A stretch of 64,000 bases of DNA from Klebsiella huaxiensis (GTDB lineage Bacteria > Pseudomonadota > Gammaproteobacteria > Enterobacterales > Enterobacteriaceae): NCBI RefSeq assembly GCF_003261575.2, contig NZ_CP036175.1, positions 1,116,001 to 1,180,000 of the forward strand. The letters run 5' to 3'. The notes beneath the pieces are model-generated. The model worked only from the letters and a program-made list of their open reading frames with translations, had not been told where the DNA came from and made no database searches. A program made the translations under genes and the position numbers. Shown piece after piece: positions 1 through 8,443 of this stretch; the first letter of the stretch is position 1, and every line of letters starts with the position of its first letter.

Positions 1-2675
1 AGGCTTTCTTGCTTGAACGCACCAAAGCGGGCGGTGAACCGCCGGTACATCCGCTGTTTAGCGCGGTAGAGAAGCTGTTGGCTTCACCGTTAACGTTGAC
101 CGATCTGGTTATCGCCCGGGCAATGGTCGAAATCCGTGAAGCAGTGGCCCGGGAGAAACGTCGCCGCGGCGAGCTGGGCTTTGACGATATGCTCAGTCGC
201 CTTGATGATGCTCTTCGTAGTGATAGCGGCGAAGCGTTGGCCTGCGCGATTCGTCAGCGTTTTCCGGTAGCGATGATCGATGAATTCCAGGATACCGACC
301 CGCAGCAGTATCGTATTTTTCGCCGTATCTGGCGACAGCAGGCAGACACCGCGCTGCTGCTGATTGGTGACCCGAAGCAGGCGATTTACGCCTTCCGCGG
401 CGCGGACATTTTTACCTACATGAAAGCGCGTGGCGATGTGAACGCCCACTATACGCTGGATACTAACTGGCGCTCCGCGCCGGGAATGGTTGAAAGCGTC
501 AATCGCCTGTTTAGCCTCAGCGATAACCCCTTTATGTTTCGCGAAATCCCGTTCCTGCCGGTCAAATCGGCGGATAAAAACCAGGGGCTGCGCTTTACTG
601 TTGATGATGCCGCGATCCCCGCAATGAACGTCTGGCTGATGCCGGGCGAGGCCGTTGGCTCGGGGGATTATCAAACATTTATGGCGCAGATTTGCGCCGG
701 GCAAATTCGCGACTGGCTCAGCGCGGGTCAGCAGGGCAAAGCGCTGCTGTGGCGTGGCGAAAAATCCTCTCCGGTTCAAGCTTCGGATATCACGGTGCTG
801 GTGCGTAACCGCCGGGAGGCCTCGCTGATCCGCGACGCCCTCCAGTTGTTGTCGATACCTTCCGTCTACCTTTCCAACCGCGATAGCGTGTTTGAAACGC
901 CGGAAGCGCAGGAGCTGCTATGGTTGCTGCAGGCGGTGCTGGCACCCGAACGCGAAAATACCCTGCGCAGCGCGCTGGCGACCTCAATGTTCGGCCTGAA
1001 CGCTCGGGATATCGAAAACCTCAATCAGGATGAACGGGCGTGGGATGAACTGGTTGAGGAGTTTAGCGGCTACCGGCAAATCTGGCGTCAGCGTGGGGTC
1101 ATGCCGATGCTACGCGCGCTGATGACCGCGCGACGTATCGCCGAAAATCTGCTCGCTACAAACGGTGGCGAACGACGCCTGACTGATATTCTGCATATCA
1201 GCGAGCTACTTCAGGAAGCTGCCAACCAGCTTGAAAGTGAGCATGCGCTGGTACGCTGGCTGGCGCAGCATATCGCCGAGCCGGATAGCAATGCTTCCAG
1301 CCAGCAGATGCGCCTGGAAAGCGACAAGCACCTGGTGCAGATTGTCACCATTCACAAATCAAAAGGTCTGGAATATCCGCTGGTTTGGTTGCCGTTTATC
1401 GCGCGTTTTCGTAAACAAGATCAGGCGTTTTATCACGACAGAAGTTCCTTTGCGGCGGTCCTCGACCTCGGGCAGGATGACGGGAGTATGGAGCTAGCGG
1501 AGGCCGAACGCCTGGCTGAAGATTTGCGCCTGCTGTACGTGGCGCTGACCCGTGCGGTCTGGCACTGTAGCCTTGGCGTTGCGCCGCTCAGTACCCGCCG
1601 TAGCGATAAACCTGGTGCCAGCGATTTTCACCACAGTGCGCTGGGCCGCCTGATCCAGGGCGGGGAGGCGATGGATGCCGCAGGGCTAACGGCTCGTTTA
1701 CAAACTTTCTGCTGCGATGATATTGCTCTGCAACGTCCTACGCTTACGGATCCGACGCCCTGGCAGGCTCCGCAGACGGAACTGCCGCCGCTTTGCGCGC
1801 GTATGCTTGAGCGCACGGTGGTTGACGACTGGAGAGTCACCAGCTACTCCGGTTTACAGCAGCACGGTCACAGCGCCGCGCAGGATCTTCTGCCGCGCCT
1901 GGATGTCGATGCCGCAGGCGTTGGCGAAGTAACGGAAGAGCCACAGCTCACGCCGCACCAGTTCCCGCGCGGCGCATCGCCGGGGACATTCTTGCACAGC
2001 CTGTTTGAAGATATTGATTTTACCCAGCCGGTTCCCGCTAACTGGATGGCGGAAAAGCTAAAATTGAGTGGGTTTGAGGAGAAATGGACGCCGGTGCTGA
2101 CCGATTGGCTGGACGGCGTGCTGCGTACCCGCCTGCCGGGAGCAGAGATCGCCCTGAATCAGCTTAGCGAAAGCGATAAACAGGTGGAGATGGCCTTTTA
2201 TCTACCCATCGAACAGCCTCTGAACCCGCTGCGTCTGGACGCACTAATCCGCCAGTACGATCCGCTCTCCGTTGATACCCCAACCCTCGATTTCCGTCAG
2301 GTACGTGGCATGTTGAAAGGCTTTATCGACCTGGTATTTCGCCATAATGGCCGCTATTACCTGCTGGATTACAAATCAAACTGGCTGGGGCAAGATCGCG
2401 AGGCCTATACCCAGGACGCCATGATCCAGGCAATGCGCACGCATCGTTACGATTTGCAGTATCAGCTCTACAGCCTGGCGCTGCACCGCTATTTACGCCA
2501 TCGTATTGCGGACTACGACTATGAACACCATTTTGGCGGCGTGATTTATCTCTTTTTACGCGGTATGGACGGGCAGGACGGCGGTCAGGGGATCTTTACT
2601 ACGCGTCCGGCGCTGCCGTTGATTGAAGGCCTTGACGCGCTGTTTGCCGGGGAAATGCAGGAGGTAGCGCTATGA
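1..2675 (+). CDS. recB: RecBCD exonuclease V subunit RecB (3' part)
   Basis: This is the C-terminal three quarters (about 890 codons) of RecB, the 3'-5' helicase and nuclease subunit of the RecBCD repair enzyme. The 5' end lies outside the window and the first complete codon is at base 3. The helicase motif II DEFQDTDPQQ is near visible residue 90 and the motif V region TIHKSKGLEYPL near residue 445. The C-terminal nuclease motif LLDYKSNW is near residue 785, with the metal-binding Asp and catalytic Lys in place. The stop overlaps the recD start (ATGA), so the two are translationally coupled as in E. coli. No damage is visible. Confidence 0.97.
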   Translation, partial: AFLLERTKAGGEPPVHPLFSAVEKLLASPLTLTDLVIARAMVEIREAVAREKRRRGELGFDDMLSRLDDALRSDSGEALACAIRQRFPVAMIDEFQDTDPQQYRIFRRIWRQQADTALLLIGDPKQAIYAFRGADIFTYMKARGDVNAHYTLDTNWRSAPGMVESVNRLFSLSDNPFMFREIPFLPVKSADKNQGLRFTVDDAAIPAMNVWLMPGEAVGSGDYQTFMAQICAGQIRDWLSAGQQGKALLWRGEKSSPVQASDITVLVRNRREASLIRDALQLLSIPSVYLSNRDSVFETPEAQELLWLLQAVLAPERENTLRSALATSMFGLNARDIENLNQDERAWDELVEEFSGYRQIWRQRGVMPMLRALMTARRIAENLLATNGGERRLTDILHISELLQEAANQLESEHALVRWLAQHIAEPDSNASSQQMRLESDKHLVQIVTIHKSKGLEYPLVWLPFIARFRKQDQAFYHDRSSFAAVLDLGQDDGSMELAEAERLAEDLRLLYVALTRAVWHCSLGVAPLSTRRSDKPGASDFHHSALGRLIQGGEAMDAAGLTARLQTFCCDDIALQRPTLTDPTPWQAPQTELPPLCARMLERTVVDDWRVTSYSGLQQHGHSAAQDLLPRLDVDAAGVGEVTEEPQLTPHQFPRGASPGTFLHSLFEDIDFTQPVPANWMAEKLKLSGFEEKWTPVLTDWLDGVLRTRLPGAEIALNQLSESDKQVEMAFYLPIEQPLNPLRLDALIRQYDPLSVDTPTLDFRQVRGMLKGFIDLVFRHNGRYYLLDYKSNWLGQDREAYTQDAMIQAMRTHRYDLQYQLYSLALHRYLRHRIADYDYEHHFGGVIYLFLRGMDGQDGGQGIFTTRPALPLIEGLDALFAGEMQEVAL

Positions 2676-4516
2676 CTATGGACGAACTGTTGTTGGAGGC
2701 CGCTGAGCAGCGCCTGCTGCGCCCGCTGGATGTCCAGTTTGCGCTGATGGTGGCGCAGGGTGCGCACCCTGCAGTGAAACTGGCCGCCGCGATTCTGAGC
2801 CGTGATGCGGGTGAAGGGCACGTCTGCTTGCCGATCTCTCGTCTCGAAGATGATGAGCTGCTGAGAGGAAAAGCGGCGGGCCTGCGCGAGCACATCCTTG
2901 AGCTGATAGATACCCCGGATGACTGGTCAAAGCTGCTCCTTGGCTCTGAGGCGGTAAGCTGCGGCGAGCGGCCGACGCCCATAATTCTCTGCGGCGAACG
3001 GCTTTACCTCAACCGTATGTGGCGCAATGAATTAACCGTCGCGCGCTTTTTCAACGAAGCCAATCAGGTACTGGATGTTGATGAAGCCCGGTTGGCTTCA
3101 ACGCTGGATGCGTTGTTTCCGCCAGGGGATGATATTGACTGGCAAAAAGTGGCCGCAGCGGTTGCTCTGACCCGACGGATTTCGGTGATCTCCGGCGGCC
3201 CCGGTACCGGAAAAACCACCACCGTCGCCAAACTGTTGGCGGCGCTGATTCAGACGCACGCCAGCCCGCGCTGTCGCATCCGTCTGGCGGCGCCAACCGG
3301 CAAAGCCGCGGCTCGCCTGACCGAATCCCTTGGCGCTGCGCTGCGCCGTCTGCCGTTAACGGACGAGCAAAAGGCGTTGGTGCCGGCCGAAGCCAGCACC
3401 CTCCATCGCCTGCTCGGCGCTCAGCCGGGGAGTCAGCGGCTGCGCTATCACGCTGGAAACCCGCTGCATCTTGACGTGCTGGTGGTCGATGAAGCCTCAA
3501 TGATCGACCTGCCGATGATGTCGCGCCTGATTGACGCTCTGCCTGAACATGGGCGGGTCATTTTCCTTGGCGACCGCGATCAGCTGGCCTCGGTAGAAGC
3601 CGGGGCGGTACTCGGTGATATTTGTGCCTGGGTAAATGCGGGATATACCCCCGAACGCGCGGCCCAGTTGGGGCGATTAACGGGTCAGCCGGTGCCTGCG
3701 GGCGAGAGCGAAGCGGCGGGGGCGCTGCGTGACAGCCTGTGCCTGCTGCAAAAAAGCTACCGTTTTGGTCGCCATTCCGGCATTGGAAATCTGGCTTATG
3801 CGGTGAACAGTGGCGAACGTAGCGCAGTACGCGCGACGCTGCGCCAACCATTCGACGACATCACTCTGCATCCGCTGAGTACCACCGAAGAGTACGAGGC
3901 GATGCTCATCCAGGCGCAGGCAGGCTATGGTCGTTTCCTGCAGTTGCTGCGCGAAAGAGCCGAACCCGAAGAGATGATTGCCGCATTCGGTGAGTTCCAG
4001 TTGCTGTGCGCGCTGCGCGATGGTCCCTACGGCGTTAGCGGCGTGAATGAACAGCTGGAGCAGATGCTAAATCGCAAGCGGGCGATTACCCTGCCGCGCC
4101 ATTCACGCTGGTATGAAGGGCGTCCGGTGATGATCTCCCGCAACGATAGCGCGCTGGGGCTGTTTAATGGCGATATCGGCATTGCGCTGGAAAGAGGTGA
4201 CGGCCTGCGCGTCTGGTTCCCGATGCCCGATGGCAGCATCAAGTCGGTACAACCGAGCCGCTTGCCGGAGCACGATACCGCCTGGGCGATGACGGTGCAC
4301 AAATCGCAAGGGTCGGAGTTCGATCACGCGGCGCTGATCCTGCCTTCCCGCAGCGTGCCGCTGTTGACACGTGAACTGGTTTACACCGCCATTACTCGCG
4401 CCAAACAGCAGCTGTCGATTTATGCCGATGAGCAAGTGCTGACTCAGGCGGTTGTCGCACGTACCGAACGCCGCAGCGGGCTGACGGAGATCTTTGCGGG
4501 GCAGGGACATCTCTGA
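2672..4516 (+). CDS. recD: RecBCD exonuclease V subunit RecD
   Basis: A 614-residue RecD, the 5'-3' helicase subunit of RecBCD; the E. coli protein is about 608 residues. The Walker A motif GGPGTGKTT is near residue 175, the Walker B/motif II region VVDEASMIDLPMM near residue 270, and the motif V/VI region TVHKSQGSEFDH plus YTAITRAK near the C terminus. The start is fixed by the 4-nt overlap with recB. In the holoenzyme RecD runs on the opposite strand to RecB and controls the response to Chi. The next gene downstream is convergent. Confidence 0.97.
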   Translation: MTMDELLLEAAEQRLLRPLDVQFALMVAQGAHPAVKLAAAILSRDAGEGHVCLPISRLEDDELLRGKAAGLREHILELIDTPDDWSKLLLGSEAVSCGERPTPIILCGERLYLNRMWRNELTVARFFNEANQVLDVDEARLASTLDALFPPGDDIDWQKVAAAVALTRRISVISGGPGTGKTTTVAKLLAALIQTHASPRCRIRLAAPTGKAAARLTESLGAALRRLPLTDEQKALVPAEASTLHRLLGAQPGSQRLRYHAGNPLHLDVLVVDEASMIDLPMMSRLIDALPEHGRVIFLGDRDQLASVEAGAVLGDICAWVNAGYTPERAAQLGRLTGQPVPAGESEAAGALRDSLCLLQKSYRFGRHSGIGNLAYAVNSGERSAVRATLRQPFDDITLHPLSTTEEYEAMLIQAQAGYGRFLQLLRERAEPEEMIAAFGEFQLLCALRDGPYGVSGVNEQLEQMLNRKRAITLPRHSRWYEGRPVMISRNDSALGLFNGDIGIALERGDGLRVWFPMPDGSIKSVQPSRLPEHDTAWAMTVHKSQGSEFDHAALILPSRSVPLLTRELVYTAITRAKQQLSIYADEQVLTQAVVARTERRSGLTEIFAGQGHL

Positions 4517-4528
4517 GTCTGCCGGGCG

Positions 4529-4840
4529 CTAATAAGGGGCGACTAAAGGCATTATCCACAGCAGCGATATGGAGTTCATGGCGAAGAAATACTTCGCCGA
4601 ACCCTTCGCAAGCGGTGGGGTCGAGACGTTGGCCGCCACGAGGACAATGGCGGAAATCACCAGGTTAATAACGGAGAGGATCATAAAGATAAAGAAAATA
4701 AACAGCCCGGCACCGTAAGCGCTTCCTGACGAGCCTCCGCTCCCCATCATCATCAGCAGAATGAGCAGCCAGGGGTAGAGCGAAATAACGGTGACGATTA
4801 ATTTTATATTCTTCATAAACCCGTTTGGTGATTTCTTCAT
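4529..4840 (-). CDS. small multi-pass membrane protein, function unknown (paralogue of 5153-5467)
   Basis: A 103-residue hydrophobic protein that I do not recognise. I chose the ATG at 4840 because an AAGGAG ribosome site lies 11 nt upstream; an in-frame extension to 4927 would run into the adjacent repeat. After a short basic N terminus (MKKSPNGFMKN) there are about three hydrophobic segments. It shares SLYPWL.ILL in the first segment and the C-terminal signature FFAMNSISLLW with the ORF at 5153-5467, so the pair is a tandem duplication that has diverged. Inner-membrane location is inferred from hydrophobicity. It converges on recD with a 12-nt gap. Confidence 0.72.
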   Translation of the reverse strand: MKKSPNGFMKNIKLIVTVISLYPWLLILLMMMGSGGSSGSAYGAGLFIFFIFMILSVINLVISAIVLVAANVSTPPLAKGSAKYFFAMNSISLLWIMPLVAPY

Positions 4841-4872
4841 AATGAATACAGCTCCTTTGCGTTCAGTTTGAA

Positions 4873-5145
4873 TATACCCGTCATACTTCAAGCTGCTTAT
4901 GTGTTGGCTGCGGATTACTTGACCCATCCATGGGCCTCGCCCTTACGGGCCGTCGCAAGCGACGTTCAAATCTGCTCCCGGTAGATTTGTCGCTCACCCC
5001 GGTCACATCGTTATCTATGCTCCCGGGGATTAATGAGAGGCTCCTGCCTCTCACCGGAGGCCAGCCTTCGGCTGGTCAAATTCGTTCCCAACGAATTTGT
5101 CACTCCCTTGCTGCCTTTAAGCAACTTGAATTATTTAGGGTATAT
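4873..5145. repeat. long ERIC-type intergenic repeat
   Basis: An imperfect palindrome that begins TATACCCGTCATACTTCAAG and ends with AATTATTTAGGGTATA, the paired termini of enterobacterial ERIC/IRU elements. At about 273 bp it is longer than the classic ~127-bp form. Extra modules with their own hairpins are inserted in it, for example CAAATTCGTT with AACGAATTTG and AGCC-TTCG-GGCT. One of these modules also occurs in the copy at 29419-29612. It separates the two paralogous small membrane-protein genes. The short ORFs read across it are spurious. Confidence 0.85.
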
Positions 5146-5152
5146 AAAAAGG

Positions 5153-5467
5153 TCATAGACTGAATATGGGAAAAATCATCCATAGTAAAGAAATAGAGTT
5201 TATTGCGAAGAAATAACCGGCGGATCCTCTTTTGGTATCGGTGATATATATATTAGCCAGCACAATAAAAATTATAGAAATAATAAGATTGATAAATGAC
5301 AACCCCGCCAGCGTCAGGGCAAGCGCAGCGCCTGCGCTAAAAAATCCGCCTGCAGATTTATGTCTTACATCGAGAAAGGTCAGCAATATTATCAGCCAGG
5401 GATACAAAGAGAGGATTGCGATCATCAATCTTGTGTAGCGGGTAAACCAGTTTCCCGAGTTGTCCAT
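5153..5467 (-). CDS. small multi-pass membrane protein, function unknown (paralogue of 4529-4840)
   Basis: A 104-residue hydrophobic protein, unrecognised. The ATG at 5467 has GGAGAG 8 nt upstream. A GTG three codons earlier touches that Shine-Dalgarno sequence directly and is less likely. About three membrane segments are visible. The first contains SLYPWLIILL and the C terminus carries FFAINSISLLWMIFP, matching the neighbour at 4529-4840. The local base composition is more AT-rich than in recD or argA. The two genes are probably an ancient tandem pair split by the ERIC-type repeat. Function cannot be inferred. Confidence 0.72.
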   Translation of the reverse strand: MDNSGNWFTRYTRLMIAILSLYPWLIILLTFLDVRHKSAGGFFSAGAALALTLAGLSFINLIISIIFIVLANIYITDTKRGSAGYFFAINSISLLWMIFPIFSL

Positions 5468-5614
5468 TAATGGCACTCTCCGTATTTATATTTTTAATTC
5501 CATTTTAGCAAAATATAGGCAAGAAAGGTCTAAAGGGGAAGTGATAATAAAGTAGGTCGATAGTCGGAGAAAAGAATCATCCCCGGTCACGTATGCGTTT
5601 CCGGGGAGAGGGAA

Positions 5615-6946
5615 TTAACTCAAGTCCGCCATCAGCACCTTCGAGCGGCGCTGATAGTTGTACATCTCTTTCTTGCTCTCCGGAAGCAGGTCGACGTCTA
5701 CTGGGGTAAAGCCGCGCTCCTGGAACCAGTGAATGCTTCGGGTCGTCAGCACAAATAGCTTACTCAGGCCCATTTGCCTCGCCTGAGCGGCAATGCGCTC
5801 AAGCAGCACTTCACCGCGTGATGAGCTACGATAATCCGGATGCACCGCCACGCAGGCCATTTCACCGATTTTCTCTTCCGGGAACGGATAGAGGGCAGCG
5901 CAGGCGATCGTGGTGTTGTCACGCTGAATAATGGTGAATTTATCGATTTCCATCTCCAGTTGTTCGCGCGAACGCCGTACCAGGATGCCCTGTTGCTCCA
6001 GTGGGCTAATCAGTTCAAGGATCCCGCCGATATCGTTGATGGTGGCGCGACGGATCTGTTCGGCGCTCTCCATCACAATCTGGGTACCGATACCGTCGCG
6101 TGAGAACAGTTCCTGCAACAGCGTGCCGTCTTCCTGATAACTGATCAGATGACAGCGACGCACGCCGCTACGGCAGGCTTTGACCGCCCCGCGCAGGAAC
6201 CGCACCGTGCCGGAATTATAATCTTCGTCTGCTTCCAGCTCTTCAACCCGCGCCTGAGCTTCGTTGGGGAACAGTTCGGGAACGATATCGCCATTCTGGT
6301 CGTAGACCCCTTGCGACGAGCAGAAGCCGATCATTTTTTCGGCTTTCAGCTTAATCGCCAGTTGAGTGGCAATCTCTTCGGAAGTGAGGTTAAAGCTTTC
6401 GCCAGTGACCGACACCGCAACTGGCCCCATCAGCACAATCGCGCCGTTATCCAACTGGCGGTGAATGGCTTCTTCATCAATGCGCCGAATGCGTCCGCTG
6501 TGGCAATAATCCACGCCGTCATCTACCCCTAACGGCTGTGCGATCAGGAAGTTGCCGCTGACCACGTTGATATGGGCACCCTGCAACGGCGTGTTGTTCA
6601 GGCTCATAGACAGGCGAGCGGTAATTTCCAGCTGCAGCATGCCCGCCGCTTGCTTAACCAGCTCAAGCGTTTTGGCGTCAGTCACTCGGGTCTGTTTGTG
6701 ATAAACCGGCTCGTGACGATGCTCTGCCAGGTTAGCGTCAATCTGCGGGCGTGCGCCATAGACCACTACCAGGCGAATACCCAGGCTGTGAAGAAGGCCA
6801 ATGTCATTGACTATACTAGAAAAATTATCATGCTCGATGGCTTCTCCGCCCAGCATGATGACAAACGTTTTACCCCGATGGGCGTTAATATAGGGGACAG
6901 AATGGCGGAATCCCTCTACCAGTTCGGTGCGACGTTCCTTCACCAT
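5615..6946 (-). CDS. argA: amino-acid N-acetyltransferase (N-acetylglutamate synthase)
   Basis: A 443-residue ArgA, the full family length. It acetylates glutamate from acetyl-CoA, the first committed step of arginine synthesis, and is feedback-inhibited by arginine. The N-terminal two thirds is an amino-acid-kinase-like domain (residues ~20-280, with VIMLGGEAI and VVVYGARPQ). A GNAT acetyltransferase domain follows (~295-443), with the acetyl-CoA-binding stretch ACVAVHPDYRSSSRGEVLL. It is divergent from amiC. ArgR-box-like sites lie just upstream of its start, consistent with arginine repression. Confidence 0.97.
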   Translation of the reverse strand: MVKERRTELVEGFRHSVPYINAHRGKTFVIMLGGEAIEHDNFSSIVNDIGLLHSLGIRLVVVYGARPQIDANLAEHRHEPVYHKQTRVTDAKTLELVKQAAGMLQLEITARLSMSLNNTPLQGAHINVVSGNFLIAQPLGVDDGVDYCHSGRIRRIDEEAIHRQLDNGAIVLMGPVAVSVTGESFNLTSEEIATQLAIKLKAEKMIGFCSSQGVYDQNGDIVPELFPNEAQARVEELEADEDYNSGTVRFLRGAVKACRSGVRRCHLISYQEDGTLLQELFSRDGIGTQIVMESAEQIRRATINDIGGILELISPLEQQGILVRRSREQLEMEIDKFTIIQRDNTTIACAALYPFPEEKIGEMACVAVHPDYRSSSRGEVLLERIAAQARQMGLSKLFVLTTRSIHWFQERGFTPVDVDLLPESKKEMYNYQRRSKVLMADLS

Positions 6947-6957
6947 TACACAACCTC

Positions 6958-6997
6958 AATGCATGATTATTCGTAATTAGTGTATTTTTATTCTGTT
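6958..6997 (-). promoter_or_regulatory. tandem ARG-box-like operator upstream of argA
   Basis: Two AT-rich 18-bp imperfect palindromes lie side by side about 15-50 bp ahead of the argA start: TGCATGATTATTCGTA and GTGTATTTTTATTCTG. Each resembles the ArgR consensus (TGAAT, 4 A/T, ATTCA) and they are about 21 bp apart centre to centre, the usual ARG-box spacing. The assignment rests on motif resemblance and position only. Confidence 0.6.
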
Positions 6998-7173
6998 TTG
7001 CCGGTAAACGCAAGCGCCAATTTGTTGCTGAGTTGAGAAAGCAGTGTGAGCTAAATCAGGGTGTCAAAGATTGTTTACCCTTTTATAGATGACAGGTTAT
7101 ACGCCTTTCGTTAAAGTTTCTGGTCAATCTGTTTGTTTTAAATACCAATGATTTCTTACTGCTTGGGAGTGGC

Positions 7174-8427
7174 ATGTCGGGATACAAGTCAGAATTAAGC
7201 CGCCGCCGTTTTTTACAAGGGGCGGGCGCCATGTGGTTAATGAGTGTGAGTCCGGTTGGGTTGGCTGCTGCGGCGCAGGTTGTTGCCGTGCGAGTCTGGC
7301 CATCGTCGACCTACACCCGCGTCACCGTGGAGTCCAATCATATTCTGAAGTATCGGCAGTTTGCGCTCAGTAATCCTGAACGACTGGTCGTGGATCTGGA
7401 AGGCGTTAACCTCAACTCGGTGTTAAAAGGAATGGGCGGGCAGATTCGCGGCGACGATCCTTATATTCAGTCCGCTCGCGTGGGTCAGTTCGATCCGCAA
7501 ACCGTGCGCATGGTGTTTGAGCTGAAACAGAACGTGAAACCTCAGCTTTTTGCGCTGGCCCCGGTTGCTGGTTTTAAAGAGCGTCTGGTGATGGATCTCT
7601 ACCCCTCCAACGCCACCGATGTGCAGGATCCGCTGCTGGCGCTGCTTGAGGATTACAATAAAGGCGATCTTCAGCGTCAGGTTCCCCCTGCGGAAAGCGG
7701 GCCGAAACCGGGTAAAGCCGGGCGCGATCGGCCGATCGTGATTATGCTCGACCCCGGCCACGGCGGTGAAGACTCTGGCGCGGTGGGGAAATATCGCACT
7801 CGCGAAAAAGACGTGGTGCTACAAATTGCCCGAAGGCTGCGCGCGCTGATCGAGAAAGAGGGCAATATGAAGGTCTATATGACCCGCAACGAGGATGTCT
7901 TTATCCCGCTGAAGGTCCGCGTTGCCAAGGCGCAGAAGCAGCGTGCCGACCTGTTTGTCTCTATTCACGCCGATGCATTTACCAGCCGACAGCCCAGCGG
8001 CTCTTCGGTCTTTGCGCTGTCGACTAAGGGGGCCACCAGTACCGCAGCGAAGTTTCTGGCCCAGACCCAGAACGCTTCGGATCTGATTGGCGGCGTAAGC
8101 AAAAGCGGCGATCGCTACGTCGATCACACCATGTTTGACATGGTGCAGTCGCTGACCATCGCCGATAGCCTGAAGTTTGGCAAGGCGGTGTTGGAAAAGA
8201 TGGGCAATATTAATAACCTGCACAAGAATCGCGTTGAGCAGGCGGGCTTCGCGGTGCTGAAAGCGCCGGATATTCCATCGATTCTGGTGGAAACCGCGTT
8301 TATCAGTAACGTCGAAGAAGAGCGTAAATTGAAAACGGCGAAATTCCAGCAGCAGGTTGCAGAGTCGATTCTGGCAGGGATTAAAGCCTACTTCGCTGAC
8401 GGCGCGACGCTGGCAAGGCGAGGGTAA
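7174..8427 (+). CDS. amiC: N-acetylmuramoyl-L-alanine amidase AmiC
   Basis: A 417-residue periplasmic septal amidase that cleaves the peptide stem from peptidoglycan at cell division. The N terminus is a twin-arginine signal (SRRRFLQGAGAMW, then a hydrophobic stretch ending in AAAA), so export is by Tat. An AMIN domain follows (~45-150), which targets the septum. The Amidase_3 domain is at the C-terminal half, with zinc-ligand motifs MLDPGHGGEDSG, SIHADAF and the catalytic ILVETAFISN. The gene is divergent from argA, and cobD starts only 16 nt downstream on the same strand. Confidence 0.96.
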   Translation: MSGYKSELSRRRFLQGAGAMWLMSVSPVGLAAAAQVVAVRVWPSSTYTRVTVESNHILKYRQFALSNPERLVVDLEGVNLNSVLKGMGGQIRGDDPYIQSARVGQFDPQTVRMVFELKQNVKPQLFALAPVAGFKERLVMDLYPSNATDVQDPLLALLEDYNKGDLQRQVPPAESGPKPGKAGRDRPIVIMLDPGHGGEDSGAVGKYRTREKDVVLQIARRLRALIEKEGNMKVYMTRNEDVFIPLKVRVAKAQKQRADLFVSIHADAFTSRQPSGSSVFALSTKGATSTAAKFLAQTQNASDLIGGVSKSGDRYVDHTMFDMVQSLTIADSLKFGKAVLEKMGNINNLHKNRVEQAGFAVLKAPDIPSILVETAFISNVEEERKLKTAKFQQQVAESILAGIKAYFADGATLARRG

Positions 8428-8443
8428 CGCAACAGGAATGTAA

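Noticed and set aside
90..779. Long antisense ORFs in recB, pdu and cbi genes
   Set aside because: These are shadow frames of GC-rich genes with no family resemblance or ribosome site.
4930..5163. 77-codon plus-strand ORF
   Set aside because: It lies almost wholly in the ERIC-type repeat.
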